64,000 nucleotides of DNA from Neobacillus sp. FSL H8-0543 (GTDB taxonomy: Bacteria; Bacillota; Bacilli; Bacillales; Cytobacillaceae), in contig NZ_CP151943.1 of the NCBI RefSeq assembly GCF_038592905.1, positions 4,352,501-4,416,500 of the forward strand, given 5' to 3'. Positions 42,361 to 51,789 of the stretch are shown piece after piece (the stretch's first letter is position 1; every line of letters begins with the position of its first letter). The position numbers and the translations under genes are program-made. Below the pieces are notes generated by a model. The model was not told where the DNA came from. It saw only the letters and a list, made by a program, of their open reading frames with translations, and made no database searches.

Positions 42361-42583
42361 TTTCAGTACCCCCAAAGAAAAATATAACAAACTTACCTTT
42401 AGAATCCCCCTAACCATTGCTAGTTATTCTACACTTGACCATTAAAAGAAATCCTTGGAATTATCTTTTATCTTTTTTTGGACATGTCTTACTGTCACCC
42501 ATTTAAATACAATAGCAGAATGTCTTTATGATGCATATTGTGTTTAATAATGAACTGTAACCAACAGGAAGGGGTATTGAGGG

Positions 42584-43243
42584 ATGGAGTACAATAAGTA
42601 CAATCAAATGATGCGTAAGTATATTGATGAAGGAAATGAAATTAAAGAAAGCTATGACACCGCCAAGGAAACCTTTATAAGACAGCATGAAAAAGCATTA
42701 AGACGATTTAACGACATAGAAGTACAATTCAAGGAGTTTCAAAAAGCGTTTAACTTAGGAGAAGTGACTGAAGAGGATTTTAACGAAGCTAAAACTGAAT
42801 ATGAACGAGCCGAATATACAGTAAATGAAACCGGCAAAAGATTAGAGGAAATTGAACGGTACAAAAAGGCAATCCTAATGAGTATACTTACAAAACAAAT
42901 TGAATTAAAAAAAGCATTCAAAATGGATCTTGATGATGAAACGAACAAATTAAAACACCAATTAATGAAGGCGAAATATGACTTTCTAAAACTCGCTGTT
43001 CAATTACGGAAGGCATATAATAAATTAAGCTATGAAGAGTATTATCATGAAAAATTAAAAAGAGAGTTAGGGCTCCCATCTGATGTAAAAGAATTGAATG
43101 CTTTTCAAGCCTTGTCACCAGCGGTAATGGATGATGGTGCAGGTATCTCGTACAGGGAGCTGTCACATGCATTATATTTCGGCATGGTTCCTGAAGAACT
43201 GGTAAAAGTGATGCAACAAACGCATGCAGAACAGATAAAGTAA
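42584..43243 (+). CDS. Hypothetical coiled-coil protein
   Basis: 219 residues, nearly all alpha-helical. Long charged heptad-like regions (about 10-165) are rich in Glu, Lys, Arg and Tyr, with NDIEVQFKEFQKAF and YERAEYTVNETGKRLEEIERYKK as examples (second split across residues 70-92). No membrane helix, signal peptide or cysteine. No family recognised. RBS GGAAGGGGTATTGAGGG. A terminator follows directly. Could be a structural or spore-associated protein, but nothing in the sequence proves it. Confidence 0.65.
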   Translation: MEYNKYNQMMRKYIDEGNEIKESYDTAKETFIRQHEKALRRFNDIEVQFKEFQKAFNLGEVTEEDFNEAKTEYERAEYTVNETGKRLEEIERYKKAILMSILTKQIELKKAFKMDLDDETNKLKHQLMKAKYDFLKLAVQLRKAYNKLSYEEYYHEKLKRELGLPSDVKELNAFQALSPAVMDDGAGISYRELSHALYFGMVPEELVKVMQQTHAEQIK

Positions 43244-43245
43244 GG

Positions 43246-43297
43246 AAAACCCCTCATCGACCAAGCGGATGCTGGGACGGTGAAGGGGTTCTTTTTA
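43246..43297. terminator. Terminator between convergent genes
   Basis: AACCCCT pairs with AGGGGTT, extended by imperfect TCA/GGTGA pairing across a long loop, followed by CTTTTT. Confidence 0.75.
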
Positions 43298-43510
43298 TAG
43301 TGATTGGTTCAAATTATACCAATCGGTATAGGCGCCGCTGCCCTGACATCCAGGGCACTCAAATGAGTTAAAATAAGCATATTCATTATACGGATAGACC
43401 GTAAAGCCTCTACCATGACAATCTGGACATTTTTCCTGATCTTTCATTTGGGAGACATGATTTTGGTATTTTGTTTCTCTCCATTGGTTAAAAGAGTTAA
43501 GCAAGCCCAC
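43295..43510 (-). CDS. Small protein with two CxxCxGxG-type zinc-finger motifs
   Basis: 71 residues from GTG at 43510, which is correctly spaced from GAGGTGA; a GTG at 43519 overlaps that RBS. It contains CPDCHGRG and CPGCQGSG separated by 20 residues, like the DnaJ zinc-ribbon repeats and YuiA-type small bacillar proteins. The four cysteines probably bind one Zn2+. It may be a small chaperone-like or RNA-binding protein; no direct evidence. Confidence 0.65.
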   Translation of the reverse strand: MGLLNSFNQWRETKYQNHVSQMKDQEKCPDCHGRGFTVYPYNEYAYFNSFECPGCQGSGAYTDWYNLNQSL

Positions 43511-43640
43511 TTTTCTCACCTCAAATTGTGTTTTTTATTATTATGAGGAAAAATTGGGATATTTATGCTATTTCACAATAATATTAACATGTATTTTTTG
43601 TTATCCCATTTCTCAAACTAACTGCAAGAGGTGATTTATT

Positions 43641-43808
43641 TTGGGAAAATGGAATGAGCAAGCAGCACCTAATAATAATTTGCCTGCTGCAACGATTCGT
43701 TCGTCAGATATGTTATTGGATGAAAAAGCTGTCCATGAGTTTGCAGAAGAATTATCTGATGGCGGAGAACGGGATCAATTTATTAATCAACAAAAGAAAA
43801 ATAAGTAG
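43641..43808 (+). CDS. Small acidic/hydrophilic protein, YfhD-like (tentative)
   Basis: 55 residues from TTG at 43641, preceded by AAGAGGTGA at good spacing. The product begins MGKWNEQAAPNNN and ends SDGGERDQFINQQKKNK; the core EFAEELSD resembles the FSxELAD segment of B. subtilis YfhD. The frame stops just before a perfect terminator, which supports it over a longer competing frame in the same place. Function unknown. Confidence 0.55.
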   Translation: MGKWNEQAAPNNNLPAATIRSSDMLLDEKAVHEFAEELSDGGERDQFINQQKKNK

Positions 43809-43815
43809 AAGAAAG

Positions 43816-43849
43816 ATGGTGATGGAAAAATTCGTCACCATTTTTTATT
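43816..43849 (+). terminator. Terminator after the 55-aa gene
   Basis: ATGGTGA pairs with TCACCAT over a 12-nt loop, then six T. Confidence 0.85.
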
Positions 43850-43912
43850 TACAAATGAAAATCGATGTTATAGAATATCTATGTACCTAATAAATCTAGG
43901 TAGGTGAAAAGG

Positions 43913-44260
43913 TTGTTTAATCGGGAATTAGTTAAAGGAAGTACTTCCTTAATCTTACTTCAATTATTAAATGAAAGAGATATGTATGGCTATGAATTAG
44001 TGAAAGAATTAGAGAAACGCAGTGACAATGATCTAAGTGTAAAAGAAGGGACCTTGTACCCTGCACTTCATAAGCTGGAAAAACAAGAATATATTAATTT
44101 TTATTGGCAGGAACAAGAAAAAGGTCCAGCACGGAAGTATTATAAAATCACTCTTGCTGGAAAAGAAGTCTTAGATGAAAAAACAAGAGAATGGCAGGAT
44201 TTTGTGAAGGTTATGAACAAAGTAATAGGGAGATCGAAACATGGAACGGCCGAAGAATAG
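43913..44260 (+). CDS. PadR family transcriptional regulator
   Basis: 115 residues from TTG at 43913, placed by AGGTGAAAAGG; a GTG at 43904 is inside that RBS. PadR winged-helix landmarks are [14 protein letters not shown] (about 24-37), [18 protein letters not shown] (about 44-61) and [17 protein letters not shown] (about 73-89). It lacks a long C-terminal dimerisation helix, so it is the small PadR-s2 type. It overlaps the DUF1700 gene by 20 bp, the usual PadR-membrane-protein pair in which the regulator controls its own operon. Confidence 0.9.
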   Translation: MFNRELVKGSTSLILLQLLNERDMYGYELVKELEKRSDNDLSVKEGTLYPALHKLEKQEYINFYWQEQEKGPARKYYKITLAGKEVLDEKTREWQDFVKVMNKVIGRSKHGTAEE

Positions 44261-44879
44261 GTTTTTAGAGGAACTTGCTAAGGGGCTTGGAACCCATCAA
44301 GATAGTGAAAACATTCTCCGTGAATATGCAACACATATTGACGAAATCCTGATAGAGTCTTTGGATTGTGAGAATGAAGAGGCAGTTATGGAAAGGATTG
44401 TGGCTCGGCTTGGCAGCCCAAAAGAGATTTCAGATATGTGGCAGGAAGAGCTTTCGGTTACCCCGAGTAATATGAAATGGCTATTTATCCTTTTAAATAT
44501 CTTTTTCTTTGGGGGAGGTAGTCTATTAACACTCGTACATAATTTATACGAGTGGAAATGGGTATCGCTTGTTTGGAGCCATTTAACTGCAATCCCTACA
44601 TTAATTGCTATTTTATATTTATTCTTCTGGGCATTGCTCGGCTATGAAATCGGTAAGGGATTTGGTCATGGAGGCAGAACCTTGCTGAAAAAAACATTTT
44701 TCCTGTCGCTTATCCCTAATATTTTGCTTATGGTTTTAACCGTTTTTGAAATCATTCCACATTCATGGTTCGCGCCATTATTAACAAAAACATTTATTAT
44801 TGCTTGTATCATCTTCACTATCATCCTTTATCCAATCAGTGTGATTGGCTATCGATGGGGGAAGAAAGCATCGATATAG
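44241..44879 (+). CDS. DUF1700/HAAS-domain membrane protein
   Basis: 212 residues. An N-terminal soluble HAAS domain (about 1-70: [38 protein letters not shown]) is followed by four membrane helices (about 78-100, 108-135, 148-168, 178-205). This architecture is typical of proteins encoded next to PadR regulators and is thought to sense envelope stress, but the function is unproven. The start lies inside padR, so translation is coupled. Confidence 0.82.
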   Translation: MERPKNRFLEELAKGLGTHQDSENILREYATHIDEILIESLDCENEEAVMERIVARLGSPKEISDMWQEELSVTPSNMKWLFILLNIFFFGGGSLLTLVHNLYEWKWVSLVWSHLTAIPTLIAILYLFFWALLGYEIGKGFGHGGRTLLKKTFFLSLIPNILLMVLTVFEIIPHSWFAPLLTKTFIIACIIFTIILYPISVIGYRWGKKASI

Positions 44880-44947
44880 GCACTTTTTTTGCCTATATAC
44901 ATCGGTAAACTATGTATATAGAATAACTAGATAAAAGAGGGGTTAAG

Positions 44948-46408
44948 ATGGAACGGAAAATTGGTAAATCGGATTGGATCTTTTTACTATTGTGCCTATT
45001 ACTTGGTATTGTTGTGGAAGAATCATTTTTTCGAGGAGAAATAGGAATATCATATCTCGTGGTTATTTTGGCGTTTTACACTTTATTTTTTTGGCGTTAT
45101 CGTGGTTTTACATTTTCTCATCAACGGTTTGGATATTTGGTCCTTATCTGTATTTGGCTTCTATCGGTAAGTTTTTTTCTAAACAACAGTACGATGTTAA
45201 CTGCCTTAAATTTTTTAGTGATTCCAGGAATGGTTGTATTCCATTTGGTGTTAATTACAAGTCAAAAAAGCATGCCATGGAATAAACCTGTTTTCATTTC
45301 TTATATATTCTCTCGACTTATTGAAGCAATAAAGTACAATTTTATATTTGCAGCAATATTAGGAAAGGTATTTAAATCAGGTGTGGATGAAAGGAAGTAT
45401 CTGGTATGGAAGAAGGTTTTTATCGGCCTATTAATTTCCATCCCTGTCTTATTTGTTGTGTTAAGGCTGCTCATGTCAGCAGATACGCAATTCGAACTGC
45501 TTATAGGGGGAATCCCTCAATGGTTTGAAGTAGTTAATGCTGAAACTGTAATGAGAATCATCATTGTCTTTTTTTATACCTTTGCAATCTTTGGCCTTCT
45601 GCAAGTTCTTTTCAAAAAACAAATTAAAGCGATCAAGCAGGACTTGAATGTCGACTCTTTTAAGATGGATGCGATTATTGCGATAACGGTTCTGGTGTTA
45701 ATTAATACGGTCTATCTGTTATTTACAGTGGTTCAGTTTAAATATTTCTTTAGTGGGACATTACAAGGTGATTTCACTTATGCTGAGTATGCTAGAAAAG
45801 GGTTTTTCGAACTACTCTTTGTGACACTCATTAATCTATCAATTATTATTTTTGTTTTAAACTTTGTTGATCGTATTCCGGTTTTTGTCAGCAAGTTTGT
45901 TCAAATCATGCTAACAGTCTTGGTACTGGTGAGCGGAGTGATGTTATGCTCAGCATTCCTGCGATTAAGTATGTACGAACAAGCGTATGGGTTTACATTT
46001 ATTCGGATCATGTCACATTCGTTTATGATTTTTCTTGTGGTAATCTTTATGTATACCCTAGTAAAAATTTGGATTGAAAAATTATCGCTATTCCATTTTT
46101 ATTTTATTAGTTCATTACTCTATTACACGGCGATTAATATCATCGATCTTGAAAAAATCATTGTCACTCAAAATATCGAACGCTATGAACAGAGTGGGAA
46201 AATTGATATTTATCATCTTAATAATATGTCCTATTCGGGTGTCATGGGGTTAATTGACCTTTATGAAAAAGACCAAAGTTTACCGGGGTTAAGGGGGATT
46301 TTAATAGAACGAAAGCAGGAAGCCCTTCAGGACAATTTACCGTGGCAATCATATAATTTAAAGAGAGAACAAGCAAATGAGCGATTGAAGAATCTTGTTC
46401 TTGAATAA
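44948..46408 (+). CDS. DUF4153/DUF4173 family polytopic membrane protein
   Basis: 486 residues with about 11 hydrophobic helices over residues 10-400 and a soluble, charged C-terminal tail (about 410-486: NIERYEQSGKIDIYHLNNMS, then GLIDLYEKDQSLPGL). That tail is typical of DUF4153/DUF4173 proteins, where it carries the conserved NxxR/Y and DLxYL-like segments. Function unknown; it often accompanies PadR/DUF1700 pairs. It lies 68 bp after DUF1700 with its own AGAGGGG RBS, probably the same operon. Confidence 0.75.
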   Translation: MERKIGKSDWIFLLLCLLLGIVVEESFFRGEIGISYLVVILAFYTLFFWRYRGFTFSHQRFGYLVLICIWLLSVSFFLNNSTMLTALNFLVIPGMVVFHLVLITSQKSMPWNKPVFISYIFSRLIEAIKYNFIFAAILGKVFKSGVDERKYLVWKKVFIGLLISIPVLFVVLRLLMSADTQFELLIGGIPQWFEVVNAETVMRIIIVFFYTFAIFGLLQVLFKKQIKAIKQDLNVDSFKMDAIIAITVLVLINTVYLLFTVVQFKYFFSGTLQGDFTYAEYARKGFFELLFVTLINLSIIIFVLNFVDRIPVFVSKFVQIMLTVLVLVSGVMLCSAFLRLSMYEQAYGFTFIRIMSHSFMIFLVVIFMYTLVKIWIEKLSLFHFYFISSLLYYTAINIIDLEKIIVTQNIERYEQSGKIDIYHLNNMSYSGVMGLIDLYEKDQSLPGLRGILIERKQEALQDNLPWQSYNLKREQANERLKNLVLE

Positions 46409-46422
46409 GTCGCTACACCATT

Positions 46423-46454
46423 AAAAAACCGGGCAAGAAGAGCCCGGTTTTTTG
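46423..46454. terminator. Bidirectional terminator
   Basis: AAAAAACCGGGC pairs with GCCCGGTTTTTT over a short AAGAA loop. Confidence 0.93.
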
Positions 46455-46472
46455 TGTTAGCTTATAATCAAA

Positions 46473-47264
46473 TCAGTCACCATTAAACATCTCAAAAAGT
46501 CCTTTTGCGATACTGCCTTCGTCTTTTGAGCCACCACGGGAAGGAGCTGCAGCAAATACACGACTTGCAAGTCGGCTAAATGGCAATGATTGAATCCAAA
46601 CAGAACCAGGTCCTTTTAACGTAGCAAAGAATAGTCCTTCACCGCCGAAAAGGGCAGTCTTGACGCCTTTAACCATTTGGATATCATAACCAACATTACT
46701 CGTCATCGCAACCAAACAACCTGTATCGACCCTTAAAGTTTGGCCTGGTTGAAGTTCTTTTTTTATAATCGTTCCACCAGCATGAACAAAAGCAAGTCCG
46801 TCACCTTCAAGCTTTTGCATGATGAAGCCCTCACCGCCAAAGAAACCAGCACCTATTTTTCGCTGGAATTCAATGCCTACTGAAACTCCTTTTGCAGCAG
46901 CAAGGAAGGCATCCTTTTGACAAATAAGTTTCCCGCTTAGTTCACTTAAATCCATCGGAATGATTTTCCCAGGGTAGGGAGAAGCAAAGGAAACGTGTTT
47001 CTTGTCGCTACCTTGATTAGTGAAGGATGTCATGAACAAGCTTTCTCCAGTAATAACCCGTTTTCCAGCACTAAATAGTTTACCCATCAGACCGCTGCCG
47101 CCATTTCCAGAGCCATCACCAAAAATGGTTTCCATATGTATGTCATCTTCCATCATCATAAAGCTTCCTGCTTCAGCAATAACCGTTTCGTGCGGGTCGA
47201 GTTCAACCTCTACGAACTGCATATCATCGCCATAAATCTTATAATCAATTTCGTGGTTATTCAA
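46473..47264 (-). CDS. AIM24/TIGR00266 family protein
   Basis: 263 residues from TTG at 47264; the ATG at 47279 overlaps the ATGGAGGG that serves as RBS. Glycine-rich beta-barrel of the AIM24 family: [12 protein letters not shown] (about 31-42), [13 protein letters not shown] (about 72-84), [17 protein letters not shown] (about 137-153) and [15 protein letters not shown] (about 206-220). The last two are internal repeats of the fold. Related to TerD-like/AIM24 proteins; the cellular role is unknown in bacteria. A probable small RNA is transcribed in the same direction immediately upstream. Confidence 0.88.
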   Translation of the reverse strand: MNNHEIDYKIYGDDMQFVEVELDPHETVIAEAGSFMMMEDDIHMETIFGDGSGNGGSGLMGKLFSAGKRVITGESLFMTSFTNQGSDKKHVSFASPYPGKIIPMDLSELSGKLICQKDAFLAAAKGVSVGIEFQRKIGAGFFGGEGFIMQKLEGDGLAFVHAGGTIIKKELQPGQTLRVDTGCLVAMTSNVGYDIQMVKGVKTALFGGEGLFFATLKGPGSVWIQSLPFSRLASRVFAAAPSRGGSKDEGSIAKGLFEMFNGD

Positions 47265-47421
47265 CTGCCATCCCTCCATTTTTTTATAAATCTATCTATC
47301 TATATTTTATAAGATTTAGGAAAAAAGTGCCAATAATACTAAATGAATGTTAAGGGGAAAATTATGGTTTGACTAGATATGATTATATAAAAATCGCAGA
47401 AGTTTTTGGAAAAAGGCAAAT

Positions 47422-47453
47422 AAAAAAAGACGTCTGAATAAACAGACGTCTTT
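47422..47453 (-). terminator. Terminator of the putative small RNA
   Basis: AAAGACGTCTG pairs with CAGACGTCTTT over a short loop, followed by seven T on the minus strand. Confidence 0.85.
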
Positions 47454-47534
47454 GCGTATTGAGGCGAAAAACCACACTCCACATGTGTCTTCCAAAAAGG
47501 AACGTTTCTCGGCTTACACAATTCAGCTCATCGC
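47422..47534 (-). ncRNA. Putative small RNA, about 113 nt, with its own promoter and terminator
   Basis: On the minus strand a near-ideal promoter precedes, and a strong terminator ends, a segment without a credible gene. Inside it, GAGAAAC can pair with GTTTTTC, and TTCC with GGAA over TTTTT, so the transcript can fold into an extended hairpin. I do not recognise an Rfam family. Because the AIM24 gene begins 158 bp further on, a riboswitch/attenuator leader is the alternative. Confidence 0.5.
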
Positions 47535-47540
47535 TCAAAT

Positions 47541-47569
47541 AATATACCATAAAACGAATGTAGAGACAA
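47541..47569 (-). promoter_or_regulatory. Sigma-A promoter of the putative small RNA
   Basis: Reading the minus strand, TTGTCT (47569-47564), 17-bp spacer, TATATT (47546-47541). Predicted start near 47534. It overlaps the region between this RNA and sulP on the other strand. Confidence 0.6.
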
Positions 47570-47665
47570 GTGATTTATTAAAAACAAATGTCTTGCTTAA
47601 TGATCTATATTGTACTATATTCAAATAATCAGATATACAAAAATAAAAAGATAAGAAGGGTTAAA

Positions 47666-49411
47666 ATGTTTAATGATAAAAGATTCCATCAATATTCCTT
47701 AAGTAGTGTTCCAAAAGATATCCTCTCTGGAATAATTGTCGGTGTAATTGCGATTCCGCTTGGAATGGCGTTCGCCATAGCTTCAGGGGTGAAGCCGGAA
47801 TATGGAATCTACACGACTATTGTTGCCGGGATCCTCATTTCCCTATTTGGCGGGTCAAAGTATCAAATAGGCGGTCCGACGGGTGCATTTATTCCGATAT
47901 TATTTGGAATTGTAATGACGTATGGATATGAAAATCTGCTGATTGCAGGCTTCATGGCAGGAGTAATGTTACTGTTAATGGGGATATTCAAACTAGGTTC
48001 ACTAATTAAGTATATTCCTAGACCCGTAACCATTGGTTTTACAACGGGGATTGCCGTTGTCATTTTCACTGGACAGATAGATAGTTTCCTAGGACTTGCG
48101 GGAATGAAGAAGCATGAAGAGTTCATTTTAAATCTTCGGGAAATTGTTGTTCATTTGGACTCAATTAATCTATTAAGTATCTTAACGGCAGCTATATGTT
48201 TATTGACGATTATTTTCACACCAAGAATGGCACCAAGGGTTCCTGGACCGCTGATTGGTTTAGTACTTTCAAGCATTATAGCAACCGTGTTTTATCCTAG
48301 TGAAGTGGCGACGATTGGCAGTGCCTATGGTCAAATTTCTAGCTCATTGCCTCAACTTCATATCCCTAATGTGAGCTTCGAAATGATTATTACACTGTTA
48401 CAGCCTGCGTTTGTTATTGCGATGCTTGGCGGGATTGAATCTTTGCTTTCCGCCGTTGTAGCAGATGGTATGACGAATAGCCGCCATAACAGCAACAAGG
48501 AACTTATTGGTCAGGGGATTGCCAATATGGTAACACCATTATTTGGCGGGATACCTGCAACCGGTGCGATAGCCCGGACAGCTACGAATATCAAGAATGG
48601 AGCAGTTTCACCGTTATCAGGTATCATTCATGGCGTATTTGTCTTGCTTGTATTAATATTTTTAGCTCCATACGCCAGCTATATCCCGTTGGCAAGTATG
48701 GCGCCAATTTTAATGGTGGTTGCTTGGAACATGAGTGAGAGAAAGGTATTTGCTCATATCTTAAAAACAAAATCAGCAGATACTCTCGTCCTATTGGTAA
48801 CATTTCTATTAACTGTTTTTGTTAATTTAACTACTGCTGTCGAGGTTGGTTTGCTGATGTCTTTAATTTTATTTGTGAAGCGGATGAGTGATACTGTGAT
48901 AACAGCGAAGGCATTGCCTAATTTTATGCATAAGTATGGAAAAGTCGAGCCACATATGGTTTCAGACACCCATGATTGTCCGCAAATTAGTATTTTTAAT
49001 ATTGAAGGTCCCTTGTTTTTCGGGGCTGCTCAATCGTTTGAAAAGTCCATTATGAGTACAATAAATTATCATCCGAAGATTCTTTTACTACGAATGAGCA
49101 GAGTCCCATTCATGGACACTACAGGGGAAGCGAATTTAGCTAGCATTGTTTCACATTTTTCGAAAAATGGTATAGTAATTATATCAGGAATAAATGAACA
49201 ACCCAAAAGTGTCTTATTAAAAACAGGACTGTATGATGTGATTGGACACGATCATTTTTATGAGCATACTGGGGATGCGATTCAGTTTGCCCTTGACCAT
49301 CTCGATAAAAATAAATGCCTTGGCTGTAAACACTTTGCCTTTAGAGAATGTGGAAACCTTTCTGCAACGGAGGCTGTTGAACTGAAAAGGAAGCTTTCAG
49401 CCACCTATTAG
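47666..49411 (+). CDS. SulP family inorganic anion transporter with STAS domain
   Basis: 581 residues from the ATG at 47666 (RBS AGAAGGG); a start at 47588 lacks an RBS. The transmembrane core has 10-14 helices with GIIVGVIAIPLGMAFAIASG (about 22-41), then QIGGPTGAFIPILFG and GGIPATGAIARTATN (about 309-323). The C-terminal STAS domain covers about 455-555 (ILLLRMSRVPFMDTTGEANL). An unusual CLGCKHFAFRECG cysteine segment lies near the C-terminus. Transport of sulfate, bicarbonate or another anion is possible; the ion is not predictable. The ArsR-type regulator gene follows 24 bp later. Confidence 0.9.
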   Translation: MFNDKRFHQYSLSSVPKDILSGIIVGVIAIPLGMAFAIASGVKPEYGIYTTIVAGILISLFGGSKYQIGGPTGAFIPILFGIVMTYGYENLLIAGFMAGVMLLLMGIFKLGSLIKYIPRPVTIGFTTGIAVVIFTGQIDSFLGLAGMKKHEEFILNLREIVVHLDSINLLSILTAAICLLTIIFTPRMAPRVPGPLIGLVLSSIIATVFYPSEVATIGSAYGQISSSLPQLHIPNVSFEMIITLLQPAFVIAMLGGIESLLSAVVADGMTNSRHNSNKELIGQGIANMVTPLFGGIPATGAIARTATNIKNGAVSPLSGIIHGVFVLLVLIFLAPYASYIPLASMAPILMVVAWNMSERKVFAHILKTKSADTLVLLVTFLLTVFVNLTTAVEVGLLMSLILFVKRMSDTVITAKALPNFMHKYGKVEPHMVSDTHDCPQISIFNIEGPLFFGAAQSFEKSIMSTINYHPKILLLRMSRVPFMDTTGEANLASIVSHFSKNGIVIISGINEQPKSVLLKTGLYDVIGHDHFYEHTGDAIQFALDHLDKNKCLGCKHFAFRECGNLSATEAVELKRKLSATY

Positions 49412-49435
49412 AATTTGAAAAAGGAAGTGAATGGT

Positions 49436-49792
49436 TTGAATCTTGAAATGCAACAATTTAAAGCAGAATTTTTCAAAGCTCTTGCACATCCTTTAAGGAT
49501 CCGCATTTTGGAGCTACTAGCAGAAGGGGATAAAAATGTGAATGAGATTCAAACTCTTGTTGGCAGTGAAGGTTCTGCTGTATCACAACAATTAACGATT
49601 TTACGGGCGAAAAATATTGTTAGTGGTACAAAAGAGGGTAATAGGGTTATATACACACTTAAAGATCCGATGATTGTTGAGCTTTTAGCTGTCGCAAGGC
49701 AGATTTTTAACAATCACCTTGTTGATACAATTACAATCTTAGATAAGTTTAAAGATGATGAAGAAGAATTATCAGCGATGCCGAGGAGCTAA
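49436..49792 (+). CDS. ArsR/SmtB-type winged-helix regulator paired with SulP
   Basis: 118 residues from TTG at 49436, set by AAAGGAAG; an upstream TTG at 49415 overlaps it. FFKALAHPLRIRILELLAEG (about 10-29) and GSAVSQQLTILRAKNIV are standard ArsR elements. The alpha3 position reads NVNEIQTLVG, without the CxC of As(III) sensors, so metalloid sensing there is unlikely. It probably controls sulP or an unknown ligand response. It ends inside a terminator hairpin. Confidence 0.85.
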   Translation: MNLEMQQFKAEFFKALAHPLRIRILELLAEGDKNVNEIQTLVGSEGSAVSQQLTILRAKNIVSGTKEGNRVIYTLKDPMIVELLAVARQIFNNHLVDTITILDKFKDDEEELSAMPRS

Positions 49793-49812
49793 TTCCTCGG
49801 TATTTTCTTTAT
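49778..49812 (+). terminator. Terminator overlapping the end of the ArsR-type gene
   Basis: ATGCCGAGGA pairs with TCCTCGGTAT over a 6-nt loop, then TTTTCTTT. The stop codon lies in the loop region. Confidence 0.85.
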
Positions 49813-49887
49813 AATTATGCTTTTTTTGTAATATTTCATCCAACTTTTCCCTCGATTTTTGTATTACGATAAAGGTGGAGTTAAATA

Positions 49888-51720
49888 TTGGATATAGGAA
49901 GTGATCAAATGATATACGACTTGGTACTGCTGCATCCACCGACTGTTTATGATTTTAGAAAGGAAATGCTATTTACCGGTCCAATCAGTGATGTTGTTCC
50001 ATCCTCACCTGTTTTTGAAATGTACCCTATTGGGCTTACAAGTATTGGTGATTATCTAGAGCGTTATGGTTTAAAGGTAAAGATTATAAATATCGCAAAT
50101 CGAATGCTTTTAAACCCGAAATTCGATGTTGAAAAGAAAATTAAGAATATTAAAGCAAAGGCATTTGGCATTGATCTGCATTGGCTGCCACATGCACACG
50201 GAAGCGTGGAATTAGCGAAAATCGTCAAGAAATATCACCCGGATACTCCTGTTATGTTCGGAGGGCTATCTTCGACTTATTTCCATAAAGAGCTAATTGA
50301 GTATCCGTGTATTGACTTTGTTATGCGCGGCGATACAACGGAAAAATTAATCCTTATGCTCTTGAATAAACTGGAGAAAAAAGAAACCACTGGTTTTTCT
50401 GATATCCCTAATCTTACTTGGAAACGGGACAATCAATATTTTTACAATGAAATTACCTATGTTCCAGATAGTCTAGATGAGTTTAACTTACCTGGATACC
50501 GGTACATCATCGGTTCCGTCTTTAAATATTTTAATCTATTAGACCCGCTCCCATACAAAGGATGGCTCCAGTATCCCAACACGGCAATCCTAACATCAAA
50601 AGGGTGCAGTTATAATTGCTTAATCTGCGGTGGATCAAAGGATGCCTATGACTTAAACTGTAACCGAAAAAAGCTTGTTATGCGCTCTCCTAAAAAGATG
50701 CTTGAGGATATTGCATTGATTCAACGATTTACTCGCGCTCCGATCTTTTTATTAAATGATATTCGACAGGGTGGAAAGGATTACGTAGATGAATTCCTGG
50801 ACGGATTAGCAAGAATGAAGTTGAAGAATGAGCTTGTATTTGAATTGTTTAACTATGCCGACGAAAAGTTTTTTGAAAGACTAAATAGGGCAATACCAAA
50901 GTACAGTATCGAGTTAACACTTGAATCTGCCGATGAAGATATCCGTAAATACAACGGAAAACTGCCATGTACAAACGCAAAAGTAATAGAAATGCTTCAA
51001 TATTCATTAAAACATGGCTGTGCTAAAATTGATTTATTTTTCATGACAGGGATACCTAACCAAGATTATGATAGTGCCATGAGAAATGTCGACTTTTGTG
51101 AAACTATTCACAAAGAATGCGGGGAGGATTTGCGGATTTCATACTTTGTAGCACCGCTTTCACCTTTCCTTGATCCTGGCAGTCCTGCTTTTGAAAATCC
51201 TGAAAAATATGGCTATAAAAAGTTTTGCACGAAACTTGAAGACTTCCGTGAGGCGATGAAGCAGCCATCATGGAAAAATATGCTCAGCTATGAAACAAAC
51301 AAAATGACTCGCGCACAAATTGTCCAATCAACTTACGATTCTGCGTTAAAACTAAATGAATTTAAATTTAGAAATAAGATCATTGCCCAAAATGTTTACG
51401 ATGAAGTTAAGCTTAAAATTGAAAAATCTGTGGAGTTTCTCAGTCGTCTAGACGATTTAGCCCTTCTCCCGCAGGATGAACAACAGAAACAATTGGCAAT
51501 CATTAAGGATGAAGTGGACAGCATCAATCGGCATAGTATTTGCGGGGAAAATGAACTCAAATGGGAAGTCAAAAAGTTGTTTGCAAACTTCCCGTCCTTA
51601 ACCTATATTGGCTTGGAATTACTTATCAAAGATGTGATCAAAGATATAAAATGCAAGATTGGCAAAATTGACAGGAATGAAGTTATTAGTAACAAAAATC
51701 AAAATATTCAAAAGTTTTGA
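49888..51720 (+). CDS. B12-binding-domain radical SAM protein (TIGR04190-like)
   Basis: 610 residues from TTG at 49888 (RBS AAAGGTGGAG); ATG at 49909 with AGGAAG is a nearly equal alternative. The N-terminal cobalamin-binding Rossmann-like domain (about 8-150: PIGLTSIGDYLERYG, HPDTPVMFGGLSSTYF) precedes the radical SAM core. That core has CSYNCLICGG (CxxxCxxC) near residue 244-253, which binds the 4Fe-4S cluster. ELTLESADEDIRKYNGK is the later core strand. The C-terminal about 150 residues are helical. Class B-type enzymes methylate or rearrange unactivated carbons; the substrate here is unknown. Single gene. Confidence 0.85.
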   Translation: MDIGSDQMIYDLVLLHPPTVYDFRKEMLFTGPISDVVPSSPVFEMYPIGLTSIGDYLERYGLKVKIINIANRMLLNPKFDVEKKIKNIKAKAFGIDLHWLPHAHGSVELAKIVKKYHPDTPVMFGGLSSTYFHKELIEYPCIDFVMRGDTTEKLILMLLNKLEKKETTGFSDIPNLTWKRDNQYFYNEITYVPDSLDEFNLPGYRYIIGSVFKYFNLLDPLPYKGWLQYPNTAILTSKGCSYNCLICGGSKDAYDLNCNRKKLVMRSPKKMLEDIALIQRFTRAPIFLLNDIRQGGKDYVDEFLDGLARMKLKNELVFELFNYADEKFFERLNRAIPKYSIELTLESADEDIRKYNGKLPCTNAKVIEMLQYSLKHGCAKIDLFFMTGIPNQDYDSAMRNVDFCETIHKECGEDLRISYFVAPLSPFLDPGSPAFENPEKYGYKKFCTKLEDFREAMKQPSWKNMLSYETNKMTRAQIVQSTYDSALKLNEFKFRNKIIAQNVYDEVKLKIEKSVEFLSRLDDLALLPQDEQQKQLAIIKDEVDSINRHSICGENELKWEVKKLFANFPSLTYIGLELLIKDVIKDIKCKIGKIDRNEVISNKNQNIQKF

Positions 51721-51789
51721 TTAAAAAGGGGGAAATGTGGGTATTTTAACCGCTTTCATCTTTACTTATTTCCAAAAAAGTGTTAAAAT

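Noticed and set aside
43654..43890. 78-codon frame overlapping the 55-aa gene
   Set aside because: No RBS, runs through a perfect terminator and into the padR leader; the other frame has RBS and ends at the terminator.
47339..47521. 60-codon minus-strand frame in the putative small RNA
   Set aside because: Runs through the terminator T-run (Phe-rich), starts without a proper RBS; treated as non-coding RNA, although a short peptide cannot be excluded fully.
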